Assembly: GCA_051879315.1 (NCBI GenBank)
Contig: JBJELW010000022.1
Coordinates: forward strand, 1-37,824
DNA length: 37,824 bases
Direction: 5' to 3'
Origin: Roseburia_C sp051879315
Lineage (GTDB): Bacteria > Bacillota > Clostridia > Lachnospirales > Lachnospiraceae
Numbering within the stretch: position 1 is the stretch's first letter; every line of letters starts with the position of its first letter. Below the pieces are notes generated by a model. The model saw only the letters and a program-made list of their open reading frames with translations, was not told the DNA's origin and did no database searches. Positions 24,167-32,117 of this stretch are shown in pieces. A program made the position numbers and the translations under genes.

Positions 24167-24943
24167 ATGGAAGGAAATCAGAAAGTACTGATCGTAGCAG
24201 AAAATAGCGGTTTTATTCCAAGCACAATAGCGGAGCAGTTGTCTACATACGGATATCAGGTCACAATTGAGGAACTGGAGATACAGAAGCTGTTTGCATT
24301 AGACGGGATAGTATATGAAGCAATCCTTTTGTACATGGAGAGTGAAATTCATGGATATACTCAGGCTCTTTTGTATCTGAGGGATAAGGCGGTAGAAGAG
24401 AATATACCCATATTTTATATCGGGGAAGATTTGGAAGCTTTTAAGCAGATTGTGCCTCCGCATACAATCAAGGATGTGTTCCAGCGTCCGATTAATGTGA
24501 AGGAGTCTGCAAAGAAACTTGATGATTATATTAAAACAAATGGAAGACATGTAAAGAAAAAAATACTTGTTGTAGACGATTCGGGTGCGATGCTTAGAAG
24601 TGTCAAGGAATGGCTGGAGGATAAATATCAGGTCATTCTTGCAAACTCGGGTGCGATGGCAATCAAATATCTTTCCATTAACAGGCCGGATCTGGTTCTG
24701 CTGGATTATGAGATGCCAGTGGTTGATGGTAGTCAGGTGCTGGAGATGATGCGCACAGAAAAAGAGTTTAGTGATATTCCGGTAATTTTTCTCACCAGTA
24801 AAAATGATAAAGCCAGTATCATGAAGGTAATGGCACTTAAGCCTGAGGGTTATATCTTAAAGAATACACCGCCGGAAAAGATTAAGAAGGAAATTGATGA
24901 TTTTTTTATGAATCAAAGTATCTCGAGCTTCCGCAAACTGTAA
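24167..24943 (+). CDS. Two-receiver response regulator without an output domain
   Basis: 258 residues. The first half (about 5-122) folds like a receiver (VLIVAENSGFIPSTIAEQL, then YEAILLYMESE) but has Tyr or Met where the phosphoacceptor aspartate should be. The second half (about 130-250) is a canonical receiver with ILVVDDSGAMLRSV, VLLDYEMPVVDG (Asp180) and FLTSK. There is no DNA-binding or enzymatic domain, so it probably acts by protein contact or passes phosphate on. GAGGGG (24154-24159) precedes the ATG at 24167. A longer frame starting at 24056 would read through the repeat element and is unlikely. It follows the hybrid kinase and is its probable partner. Confidence 0.86.
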   Translation: MEGNQKVLIVAENSGFIPSTIAEQLSTYGYQVTIEELEIQKLFALDGIVYEAILLYMESEIHGYTQALLYLRDKAVEENIPIFYIGEDLEAFKQIVPPHTIKDVFQRPINVKESAKKLDDYIKTNGRHVKKKILVVDDSGAMLRSVKEWLEDKYQVILANSGAMAIKYLSINRPDLVLLDYEMPVVDGSQVLEMMRTEKEFSDIPVIFLTSKNDKASIMKVMALKPEGYILKNTPPEKIKKEIDDFFMNQSISSFRKL

Positions 24944-24969
24944 GCAAAAAGTCGGAACGAAAGAAAAGC

Positions 24970-25004
24970 GGGGCATGGGAAAGGAAAAATGCGCACCATG
25001 CCCC
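24970..25004 (+). repeat. GGGGCATG hairpin, single copy
   Basis: GGGGCATG (24970-24977) pairs with CATGCCCC (24997-25004), with further G-C pairs outside. The loop is purine-rich. It follows the two-receiver gene and may terminate it, but there is no T-run. It is related to the four-unit array at 31003-31252. Confidence 0.7.
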
Positions 25005-25078
25005 GAGATGGTTGTAAAAAAATAAAATACATGATCTAGTTAGGAGCGAAATGATTCTAAAGGAGAACGATAGGAGAG

Positions 25079-25753
25079 ATGAGGTATTTTGATCTTCCTG
25101 AAGATATTCAGGCAATTGTTGGCACGAAAGAATATTCATTGGATCATGTTGGTATGTCAGACTCAGAAGTACGTATTTATGATGATTTTGTCTTGAAAAT
25201 CCAGCCACAGAGTGAAGAAACAAATAATGAGTTTCTTGAACAACCGGAGAAACTGATAAATCTTGCCGCCCAAGGATTAAAGCAACTATGGAAAATTGAT
25301 GTGAAAGATTGTCCATATCAGACTAGCAGACTTCATGAACGCCTGAAGATGGCAGAATATAATGTATTGCATAATTTAGTAGATTTAAACAACGTCGAGC
25401 CTGAGACATTCGGACCAAATGGTTTTGCTAATCCCAAAGAACTTCTTAACTGGTTAAAAAATAATCCACCGGATGAAGATATTGTTCTTACGCATGGTGA
25501 TTATTGCCTGCCAAACATATTTGCAAAAGAAAATGAAATAAGCGGTTTCATTGATATTGGTAAAATGGGTCCGGCCGATCGATGGCAAGATATTGCAATT
25601 GCAATAAGAAGTTTGAAATACAATTTCGATGGCAAGTATACTGGCGGAAATAAGATTTTCGATTTTAAGCCCCAGATGTTTTTGAATGCGTTGGGTGTTG
25701 CTTTTGATAATCAAAAATACAAATACTATATTTTACTGGATGAGCTGTTTTAA
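25079..25753 (+). pseudogene. APH(3')-like aminoglycoside phosphotransferase with an internal deletion
   Basis: 224 codons open throughout. Recognisable parts are the N-lobe start with VRIYDDFVLKIQPQSEETNNE, the C-lobe catalytic loop LTHGDYCLPNIF (HGDxxxxN), FIDIGKMGPADRWQDIAIAIRS, and the family ending KYYILLDELF. Full APH(3') enzymes have about 264 residues; about 40 are missing between NNE and FLEQPEKL, which should contain helix C and the hinge that positions ATP. The deletion is in frame. The product is probably inactive or has altered function. AAAGGAG (25059-25065) and TAGGAG are upstream. Confidence 0.72.
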
Positions 25754-25791
25754 ATCATTGTAAAGACCGTTGCAGACAAATAACAATTTTA

Positions 25792-25820
25792 TTGGTGAAA
25801 CCGTGCAATTTGTGTATAAT
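25792..25820 (+). promoter_or_regulatory. Promoter of the MIF-type tautomerase gene
   Basis: TTGGTG (25792-25797) and TATAAT (25815-25820) with a 17-bp spacer, followed by an 84-bp leader before the ATG at 25904. Confidence 0.68.
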
Positions 25821-25903
25821 ATAATAAAAAGTATCGAGGATACAGCGTAACATGCTCACATCGGCTTCGAAAACTAATTTAAAGTAAACAGGAGGAATCG
25901 ATT

Positions 25904-26245
25904 ATGCCATTTATTGATTCAAAAATTACAGGAACAGTATCAGCAGAAAAGAAGGAAGCTATTAAAACAAGACTAGGTCAGGCTATCAGCATTTTAAATA
26001 AGTCCGAGACATACCTGATGGTAGGCTTCGAGGACAACTATGATTTATTCATGGCTGGAAAGAAACTAGAAAAGGGTGCATATGTTTCGGTTAGTCTTTT
26101 CGGAAATGCTTCACCTGATGCATATGATAAGATGACCGCAAAGATATGCGAAATTCTGGCAGATGAACTTGCCATTCCAGGAGACAAAGTGTATGTAACA
26201 TATCATGGTGTTAATGACTGGGGATGGAATGGAAGTAATTTCTAA
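25904..26245 (+). CDS. MIF-family (phenylpyruvate tautomerase-like) protein
   Basis: 113 residues. The N-terminal Pro2 (MPFIDSKITG), which acts as catalytic base after loss of Met in this family, plus YLMVGFEDN, AYVSVSLFGNASPDAY and the ending NDWGWNGSNF match the MIF/tautomerase superfamily, in which the product forms trimers. Bacterial members catalyse keto-enol tautomerisation of phenylpyruvate-like compounds; the true substrate is often not known. The gene stands alone with its own promoter and an AGGAGG site (25890-25895). Confidence 0.9.
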   Translation: MPFIDSKITGTVSAEKKEAIKTRLGQAISILNKSETYLMVGFEDNYDLFMAGKKLEKGAYVSVSLFGNASPDAYDKMTAKICEILADELAIPGDKVYVTYHGVNDWGWNGSNF

Positions 26246-26343
26246 ATAAGGAGTAAGCCCTGCAACCTTATCCAGAAGTCTGGCGGAATTTCGCTTTGCT
26301 TCCATATGCCATAAATACGTAAATACGGCTTTGGCTTATATAT

Positions 26344-26371
26344 TGTTTTGCGAACATAATTATGCTATAAT
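26344..26371 (+). promoter_or_regulatory. Promoter of the YefM/ParE-type module
   Basis: TTGTTT (26344-26349), 16-bp spacer, TATAAT (26366-26371) with an extended -10 TG (TGCTATAAT). The ribosome site AAAGGAG follows, so the leader is short, as is usual for autoregulated toxin-antitoxin pairs. Confidence 0.7.
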
Positions 26372-26397
26372 TGTGAAAAAGAAAGGAGTGAAACATT

Positions 26398-26661
26398 ATG
26401 CCACTTATTATGCCTATTAAGGATTTACGCAATACAACCGAGATTTCTAATATCGCACACAAGGAACAGGAGCCTATTTTTATTACCAAAAACGGATATA
26501 GCGATTTGGTTGTGATGAGTAGTGAATTATACGATAAATTTGCAAGAATGAATCGCATCGACCAAGCAATCTTCGAATCTGAGCAAGAAATTGCTAACGG
26601 CGCAGAAGCAGTTGACGCAGAAAAAGTTTTTGCAGAATTGGAGAAAAAACATTTTGGATAA
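26398..26661 (+). CDS. Antitoxin, Phd/YefM family
   Basis: 87 residues. The N-terminal half MPIKDLRNTTEISNIAHKEQ and EPIFITKNGYSDLVVMSSEL is the Phd/YefM DNA-binding fold; the C-terminal acidic helix (EIANGAEAVDAEKVFAELEK) would wrap the toxin. The toxin frame begins inside the last codons. It should neutralise the toxin and repress its own promoter. Confidence 0.9.
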   Translation: MPLIMPIKDLRNTTEISNIAHKEQEPIFITKNGYSDLVVMSSELYDKFARMNRIDQAIFESEQEIANGAEAVDAEKVFAELEKKHFG

Positions 26662-26956
26662 ATACAAGGTAAAAGTCAACCCCAGAGCAATCCGTGAATT
26701 AGACCACATTTACGAATATATTGCAAATGAGAAATTGGCTCCTGAAAATGCCAAAGGACAGGTAGACAGAATTAAGAAGTCTATTTTAAGCCTAGATACA
26801 TTTCCACAGTCCCATCAAGAGCGTAACGAGGGCAGGTATGCCGGAAAAGACTACCGTCAGTTACTGATTGATAATTATATCGCCATTTTCCGCATGGATG
26901 AACCATGCAAAACAGTTTATGTAGTAACAATACAGTATCAAGGACGAAATCTATAA
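26654..26956 (+). CDS. Toxin, RelE/ParE family
   Basis: 100 residues from a TTG start at 26654, which overlaps the antitoxin by 8 bp; TTGGAG (26638-26643) is the likely ribosome site. VKVNPRAIRELDHIYEYIAN, SLDTFPQSHQERNEGRY, DYRQLLIDNYIAIFRMDE and TVYVVTIQYQGRNL give the ParE/RelE fold. Such toxins inhibit gyrase (ParE) or cleave mRNA (RelE); which applies cannot be told here. A perfect terminator follows the stop. Confidence 0.9.
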   Translation: MDKYKVKVNPRAIRELDHIYEYIANEKLAPENAKGQVDRIKKSILSLDTFPQSHQERNEGRYAGKDYRQLLIDNYIAIFRMDEPCKTVYVVTIQYQGRNL

Positions 26957-26999
26957 AACAAGCATCAAATGACATTATAAATCATTTGGTGCTTGTTTT
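26955..26999 (+). terminator. Terminator of the YefM/ParE-type operon
   Basis: An 18-bp stem, AAAACAAGCA (26955-26964) onward with the match ending TGCTTGTTTT (26990-26999), with one G-T pair and a 9-nt loop. Confidence 0.92.
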
Positions 27000-27002
27000 G
27001 AA

Positions 27003-27140
27003 TTAAGAATTATTTACCATAGTTCCAACGAATCCTCCGCATATATCCACATCTATCCACATCTGCATAGTCTCGTCAAGATAAATGCGAGCATACTCCA
27101 CAGGGGTGTCTATTGCAAGGGCATTTAAGGCACAATCAGT
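27003..27140 (-). pseudogene. Possible C-terminal gene remnant, unknown
   Basis: On the - strand an open stretch of 45 codons without a start reads ALAIDTPVEYARIYLDETMQ followed by MWIDVD and ends at TAA (27005-27003). The composition is protein-like, but the family is not recognised and there is no start or promoter. The rest of this 316-bp gap holds the terminator and leader of the next gene. Confidence 0.25.
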
Positions 27141-27272
27141 TCACACAGTCCATTCATATTGTGTTATACTTTGTTATGTGATTATACAATCGGAATTTGT
27201 CGATTTAGTAAATTCTAGTTTTTGGAACGATAACAAATTTGAAATTTATTGCTAAATATGGGGGTGAAGGAA

Positions 27273-27899
27273 ATGATATTTACAATGGTGGTTGTCATAA
27301 CCATTGTTTCTTTGGTTGGATGCGTTTGCATAAAGAAACCTGCGGTAAGGATTGGACTTGGAATCATAGTTGCTTTGGGCTTAATGCTTGCAGTTCTGAT
27401 CGGTAGCGTCACTTATACGACAAGATATCGGGTTAATTCGGTTGACTCGTCCATCTCTCAAGATGGGAAGTATGAATTACTGTTTCAACAGATAGGAGAC
27501 CCGGACTGGCCATTTGGATATACACATGCCAGACTGGTTCTCAAAGATGAATTAGGAACGATTGCAAAGTATTCTTTTGATGTAAGAAATGATGGTGCTT
27601 CTGTTCATTCCGATTCATGGCAGGTTATCTGGAAGGAAGATAGCGTGGAGGCTGTGATTAGTGGGGAAGAGCAGAATGATGAACAGTACATTCTATATTT
27701 TGATGGGAAAACAGACTCTAATCAGTTGGAAACGAAGTATGGAAAGACTGATGAAGAACGACGAAAAGAAGATCTTCAGAGGCTTGAGGAAAGTCGGCAA
27801 CAGCAGGGGGACGAAACTGAACCAGGAGTGGATCCGCAAACAACAGATGATCCTGTTTTAGATAATTGTGACGAGGAGCAGACCGATGAAGACGGCTAA
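27273..27899 (+). CDS. Membrane-anchored protein with acidic tail, unknown
   Basis: 208 residues. Two hydrophobic segments (about 1-20 and 28-48) precede an extracytoplasmic domain with SSISQDGKYELLFQQIGDPD and ARLVLKDELGTIAKYSFDVR, ending with a Glu/Asp-rich tail. The domain looks like the small beta-rich proteins of Clostridia that are annotated as hypothetical. I chose ATG 27273 behind GGTGAAGG; 27258 is possible. No catalytic motif is visible. Confidence 0.7.
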   Translation: MIFTMVVVITIVSLVGCVCIKKPAVRIGLGIIVALGLMLAVLIGSVTYTTRYRVNSVDSSISQDGKYELLFQQIGDPDWPFGYTHARLVLKDELGTIAKYSFDVRNDGASVHSDSWQVIWKEDSVEAVISGEEQNDEQYILYFDGKTDSNQLETKYGKTDEERRKEDLQRLEESRQQQGDETEPGVDPQTTDDPVLDNCDEEQTDEDG

Positions 27900-27956
27900 A
27901 TTTCTGAATACCGTTCAGAATCAGATGATAAATAAACTTGAAAAGGAGATAAGACG

Positions 27957-28367
27957 ATGACATATGAGAAATCATGTGGAGCAGTGGTATTCACTAGAAT
28001 TAATCATGAGATCAGGTATGTATTGGTACAACAGTTAGAAGGATTTCATGGATTTCCCAAAGGGCATATGGAAGAAGGAGAGATGGAAGAACAGACAGCT
28101 CTTCGAGAGATATTTGAGGAAATCGGTCTAAAACCTGAAATTGTAAAAGGGTTTAGAACTGTGGATGAGCATATGATTCCCGGTAAAGCAGACACAGTGA
28201 AACAAATGGTGTATTTTTTGGCGGAGTACACCAATCAAAAAATAGTCATTCAGGATGACGAACTTTTAGATGTAAAATTGCTGCCTTATGCGGAGGCGTA
28301 TCATACCTTTGAGTACGAAAGCTCGAAAAGAATTTTAAAAGAGGCAAATGATTTTTTGAATGGATAG
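27957..28367 (+). CDS. Nudix hydrolase, Ap4A-hydrolase-like
   Basis: 136 residues. The Nudix box fits the pattern GX5EX7REUXEEXGU exactly, from G36 to L58 (GHMEEGE, then REIFEEIGL). CGAVVFTR and HGFPKGHMEEG are typical of bis(5'-nucleosyl)-tetraphosphatase-type members that remove signal or damaged nucleotides. The substrate is not certain. AAAAGGAG (27940-27947) precedes the start. The next gene overlaps its end by frame choice only. Confidence 0.9.
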   Translation: MTYEKSCGAVVFTRINHEIRYVLVQQLEGFHGFPKGHMEEGEMEEQTALREIFEEIGLKPEIVKGFRTVDEHMIPGKADTVKQMVYFLAEYTNQKIVIQDDELLDVKLLPYAEAYHTFEYESSKRILKEANDFLNG

Positions 28368-28392
28368 AGGAACTTATTGGGAGGAAATATAT

Positions 28393-28827
28393 ATGGAATG
28401 GATCAATATTTTCGGGTTGGTTTTTATAGTTGTAATTATGATTCCCAACATCATCTTTGCTATTCGGTGCAAAGATGGTTTTGAAAATAAGTGGGAGAAC
28501 AAATATGTTGAGATGATAGAACAAGTGGGGAGATTTGGGTGTTTTGGATTTATGATCATTCATATTCCGGGCACATGGTATGGTTGGTGGTCAGACGAAG
28601 CATTCGCTATCTATCTGATTGTGGATGTGATATTAGTGCTGCTTTACTGTATCATTTGGATTATTTGTTTTAAGAAAAGTAGTGTTTTTCGGGCATTGGC
28701 GTTGTCTATTATTCCATCCATACTATTTCTGTTTAGTGGGATTATGAGCAGATCCATTTTATTGATTATTGCAGCAGTCTTGTTTGCGCCCAGTCATATT
28801 TTGATTTCGTACAAGAATGCAAAGTAG
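28393..28827 (+). CDS. Four-helix membrane protein, unknown
   Basis: 144 residues from ATG 28393, behind GGGAGG (28379-28384). Predicted helices lie near 4-22, 49-70, 79-100 and 106-138. Motif-like stretches are FGFMIIHIPGTWYGWWSDEA and IYLIVDVILVLLYCIIW. I have seen similar small proteins in Clostridia but cannot name a family. It lies between the Nudix and GNAT genes and is probably co-transcribed with them. Confidence 0.65.
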   Translation: MEWINIFGLVFIVVIMIPNIIFAIRCKDGFENKWENKYVEMIEQVGRFGCFGFMIIHIPGTWYGWWSDEAFAIYLIVDVILVLLYCIIWIICFKKSSVFRALALSIIPSILFLFSGIMSRSILLIIAAVLFAPSHILISYKNAK

Positions 28828-28839
28828 GGGGACTACATT

Positions 28840-29715
28840 ATGTTGGAAATAAGGGAAGCAAAAGATTTCAAAGAAATTTATGACTATCAGATGGGCATGA
28901 CCTTTCCGTATCGTTTTTCGGTGAATTTTGATATTTGGAAAAAATCTTTTCTGGAGGATACGGACGGAGAGGGCAGAACGCTATTTACGGATTTGTACAT
29001 AAAAGCAGCCTACGAGGATGATCAGATGGTTGGATTCATCCAATATGGAAAAAGTGCCTTCGGATTTGACGAAGGCGGCGAGATTTCAGCGAATGTAACC
29101 TATCCGATTATTCGTATGCTGTATTTTGACCAAAACCATGAGGATGCCGGCAGAGCGCTGCTGAAAGAATCCATGGATGAACTGAGAGCGGCACATAGAG
29201 TGTATGCGTTCTTCCATTATTTTGGAATGAACTGTTTTGCTCGACATGGAAAACTGTTTGAAACATACACATGGATTGAGAATGTTTTAAAAGAATACGG
29301 CTTTACTGTGGAGCATGAAAATGTATATTATTCTGCAATTATTCAGAGCGGGTCGGAGCGAAACTGCACAGATGAGCAGGAGTCAGAAATCCAGTTGGTA
29401 GAACGTGAATTGACCAAAGGACATCATCAGGCCTTTGATTTTATGTTAGAGGGCCGGGGCATCGGAGGATGTGAAGTGCATTACCTTGAGGCAAGGGGCA
29501 TTGCCTATCTGAGATGGATTTACCTAAATGATGATGTGCAAAATCAGGGATTGGGAACTAAGTGCATGGATGGCCTGAAACGATATCTGGTCCGGAAAGG
29601 TTGTAGCAGGCTGGACACGGACACCGCATTGGACAACGAGAGAGCACAGCATTATTATGAAAAAAATGGATTTGTTCGTGAGGGAATTACGAGAAGTTAC
29701 TTGATTGACTTGTGA
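28840..29715 (+). CDS. Two-domain GNAT-like acetyltransferase
   Basis: 291 residues. The first 160 form a degenerate GNAT-like domain (YIKAAYEDDQMVGFIQYGKS). The second half has a full acetyl-CoA binding region: AYLRWIYLNDDVQNQGLGTK, then CMDGLKRYLVRKG, and ALDNERAQHYYEKNGFVREG. The substrate is unknown. It starts 13 bp after the preceding gene. Confidence 0.85.
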   Translation: MLEIREAKDFKEIYDYQMGMTFPYRFSVNFDIWKKSFLEDTDGEGRTLFTDLYIKAAYEDDQMVGFIQYGKSAFGFDEGGEISANVTYPIIRMLYFDQNHEDAGRALLKESMDELRAAHRVYAFFHYFGMNCFARHGKLFETYTWIENVLKEYGFTVEHENVYYSAIIQSGSERNCTDEQESEIQLVERELTKGHHQAFDFMLEGRGIGGCEVHYLEARGIAYLRWIYLNDDVQNQGLGTKCMDGLKRYLVRKGCSRLDTDTALDNERAQHYYEKNGFVREGITRSYLIDL

Positions 29716-29742
29716 TTTAACTACAGAAAGGAGATAAAAGCG

Positions 29743-30348
29743 ATGAGCAATCCGGGTCTGGAATTTAGTACGGCGGTGAACTGGTATCAAATTGGACAAG
29801 CCTTAGACTATGGAAAGGCACATTTAAATCAGGAAACATTTCAGAAGGTGGAGAAAGCTTTTAAGACAATGGTTATCCATATCTTGCTGTGGATTTTGAT
29901 TGCTGTAGCAGTTGGGGGAGCTATCATTGTGATCAGCAAGTATGTATCGGACACAGAGGAGAAGAATCTACTTGATTCTTACAATGCCACACACTGGGTA
30001 TCAGGTGTTAGAGTTGATTCAACTACTGTTCAATATACCAGAGGGGAGTCGTATCGTTTTGATGTTACTGCATTGGGAGTGAACTTAGATACAGACTTTC
30101 CAAATCAGCGGTCGTTTACACTATTGCTTGACGATACGAATACGCTAAAAGGCGTAATTTCAAATGACGAATTTCTAAAAGCCAAGGATATATTTGCAAT
30201 AGGTATTGTTATGGGAATGGTTGTAGCAATAGTGATTTTAGTTGCATATGCAATTTTATGTCGAAAATGTGCGCCATATGCAAAAGTGTGGTATGGATTT
30301 ATGCGTTGGGTAAATACAGGCGATGAAAGTTTCTTGCAGGAAATATAG
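29743..30348 (+). CDS. Two-helix protein with extracytoplasmic domain, unknown
   Basis: 201 residues. The first 40 residues are soluble and helical, helix 1 is about 43-67, an extracytoplasmic domain (about 70-145) follows, helix 2 is about 150-170, and a short tail has RKCAPYAKVWYGFMRW. AAAGGAG precedes the start. Family not recognised. Confidence 0.68.
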   Translation: MSNPGLEFSTAVNWYQIGQALDYGKAHLNQETFQKVEKAFKTMVIHILLWILIAVAVGGAIIVISKYVSDTEEKNLLDSYNATHWVSGVRVDSTTVQYTRGESYRFDVTALGVNLDTDFPNQRSFTLLLDDTNTLKGVISNDEFLKAKDIFAIGIVMGMVVAIVILVAYAILCRKCAPYAKVWYGFMRWVNTGDESFLQEI

Positions 30349-30442
30349 TGTGTGAAGATAGCAAAAAATCATAAATTTAGTAAAGAAAAGCTGATTTTGT
30401 ATGTTACACATGATGAGAATGACAGAACAAGGAGAAGGTATC

Positions 30443-30973
30443 ATGATATTCAGAAAAGCAATCGAAGAAGATGTTTTAGTATTAACTGAAATATCCAAGA
30501 AGGCATTTGATTCAGACGCGTTGATTCGTGGAAAGGCAAGTATGAAAGAAGGGCACCAGGGCTCCGTCACCTGCGGTGACACCTCGTGCCAAGTGATTGG
30601 GGGAAAAGAAAATGAAGGGCCTCCCGGATATGATTCCTATGATTGGTACAAACAAATGCTGTCAGAGAATCATCTTTTTACATACGCAAACGAAAATGAA
30701 ATTGTTGGGGGAGCAGTATTGTTTAAAGATAAATCAAAGTTATATGTCGGCAGGATTTTTATTTCTCCTGCGTTTTTTAAACAGGGCTTTGGTATTTCGC
30801 TAATGGAGGAAATAGAAAATTATTTTTCGGATGTTGAGAAATTCAATTTGGATACACCGGTATGGAATGCCCGGACGAATCGCTTTTATCATAAGTGTGG
30901 ATATGTTGAGGTAAATCGAGACGAAGAGTCGGTGTATTATGAAAAATCTTCGATTTCCCCAAACTGGGATTGA
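30443..30973 (+). CDS. GNAT acetyltransferase with a palindromic repeat inserted in frame
   Basis: 176 residues from ATG 30443 (AAGGAGAAGG before it). It opens MIFRKAIEEDVLVLTEISKK and has the substrate-loop segment GPPGYDSYDWYKQML and the acetyl-CoA motif PAFFKQGFGISLMEEIENYF. Between DALIRGKASMKE and GPPGYDSYDW lie about 22 extra residues containing GSVTCGDTSC, encoded by the repeat element at 30551-30591. Relatives usually go straight from the first segment to PPGYDS. The frame stays open, so the protein may still be made; the insertion is in a surface loop near the substrate entrance. It may be functional or a pseudogene in the making. Confidence 0.8.
   Translation: MIFRKAIEEDVLVLTEISKKAFDSDALIRGKASMKEGHQGSVTCGDTSCQVIGGKENEGPPGYDSYDWYKQMLSENHLFTYANENEIVGGAVLFKDKSKLYVGRIFISPAFFKQGFGISLMEEIENYFSDVEKFNLDTPVWNARTNRFYHKCGYVEVNRDEESVYYEKSSISPNWD
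30551..30591. repeat. 41-bp palindromic element within the GNAT gene
   Basis: GGCACCAGG (30552-30560) pairs with CCTCGTGCC (30582-30590) with one mismatch, and GTCACC (30566-30571) with GGTGAC (30575-30580). The inner 29 bases match 24121-24149 upstream of the two-receiver gene. Confidence 0.8.
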
Positions 30974-31002
30974 ATGATTCTTTAAGGAAAAATGACGGTG
31001 TT

Positions 31003-31252
31003 GGGGCATGTGAAGAAGAAATGAGCAGCCATGCCCCGTTAAGAAAGGAACCAGAGTTGTCGAGAGTAAAAAACAGGGCATGAAAGAAAGAAATAAGCAG
31101 CCATGCCCCGCTAAGAAAGGAATAAGAGCTGTCGAGGGAGAAAAACGGGGCATGAGAGAAAGAAATAAGCTGCCATGCCCCGTTAAGAAAGTACCAAGAG
31201 CTGTCAGGAGAAAAAACGGGGCATGAGAAGACAAAGCAAACTTTCATGCCCC
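31003..31252 (+). repeat. Four tandem hairpin units, period about 72 bp
   Basis: GGGGCATG starts at 31003, 31147 and 31218, and a variant AGGGCATG at 31075; the matching CATGCCCC occurs at 31030, 31102, 31174 and 31245. Loops and spacers are purine-rich on the + strand, with the recurring spacer AAGAAAG. The array fills the gap between the GNAT gene and the DUF4261-like remnant. A fifth copy is at 24970-25004. Confidence 0.88.
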
Positions 31253-31309
31253 GCAGATTCCTGGATAGACGTCTTGTTGGGTTATAACATGTTAAGGAGG
31301 GGATAGTCA

Positions 31310-31684
31310 TGGGAATTTTAGAAAAGGAAGAAAAGGTCTTTCAACAGGATCTGAGCAAAGAGCAAGAGCGTCCCGGCGGGATTTGCCCCCAAAAATTATA
31401 AAGTGCATTTTGAGAAAGAAGATAAATTCTTGCCGGATTTGCAATATCATTTCCATGGTATGGACCCGAATGCGGTGGTAAATCATGCTTACAATGTACT
31501 CAGCTATATTTTTGACAATGACAATCCGATTAAATCGAATGATCATATGGATGGGATAAAGGATGGAAAAATCAGCCCGGACGTGCAGTGGAACGTGCAG
31601 TATGAAAACGCATTGATACAACCGGTTCGGGAAGTGCTTGATATTAACATGGGGGAGTATGCATCGGGAAGAAGAGATAACGAG
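31310..31684 (+). pseudogene. DUF4261-like gene, copy 1, deleted and frameshifted
   Basis: A ribosome site (AAGGAGGGG) and ATG 31310 begin MGILEKEEKVFQQDLSKEQE as in copy 2 at 33941. The frame then breaks after RPGG: about 117 bp are missing and the frame changes, followed by a short matching piece (NYKVHFEKEDK) and a second gap of about 397 bp. From 31426 to 31678 it is identical to 34582-34834. Only the C-terminal third could be translated, from an ATG at 31403. A remnant made by deletion and recent homologous exchange is the likely history. Confidence 0.82.
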
Positions 31685-31694
31685 GAGAAGAACA

Positions 31695-32042
31695 ATGGAG
31701 TTTAATGAAGATTTACAACAGTATGTTTACGAGTACGAAGGATTGATTTTTGCATGGGATGAGGAACCTGAAGAAGATATTCAAGAAACAGTACACATGC
31801 TAGCAAATAATTATGTCGAACATTTGGAATCAATAATTGACTTTATGATGCCTGATATGGAGAAGGTATTTGGTGATGTTAGTGTAGAAGATGTGAAGAG
31901 AAATCTCGGCAAGCCTATTATTGATTATGATAACGGAAAAGTGACATATTGTGAGCAGACGTTTGATAATTGCCATATATTTGAATTTGAGTTCTTGGAT
32001 GATTCATTTGATGATTTACAATATTTTTCAATAGATGGTTAG
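31695..32042 (+). CDS. Small acidic protein, immunity-like, unknown
   Basis: 115 residues, very rich in Glu and Asp (MEFNEDLQQYVYEYEGLIFA, then WDEEPEEDIQETVHMLANNY). ATG 31695 follows GAGGAG. Size, acidity and position in a cassette between two DUF4261-like copies resemble immunity proteins of polymorphic toxin systems, but no toxin gene is visible and no family is recognised. Described as hypothetical. Confidence 0.65.
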   Translation: MEFNEDLQQYVYEYEGLIFAWDEEPEEDIQETVHMLANNYVEHLESIIDFMMPDMEKVFGDVSVEDVKRNLGKPIIDYDNGKVTYCEQTFDNCHIFEFEFLDDSFDDLQYFSIDG

Positions 32043-32117
32043 GATTATCGGGAATTCCTATTTCATTAGTGATACTGGAGAGAGTCATTTGTAAATCATT
32101 TTTAGAGGAGAACATGA

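Noticed and set aside
25834..25903. Riboswitch in the leader of the MIF-type gene
   Set aside because: Only 84 nt long with no extended pairing visible.
31003..31252. CRISPR array or tRNA cluster
   Set aside because: The units are whole hairpins with related spacers; there are no unique spacers and no cloverleaf.
30800..31310. Long - strand frames rich in Ser, Phe and His over the hairpin array
   Set aside because: Their repeated composition comes from the 72-bp units; there is no ribosome site or family resemblance.
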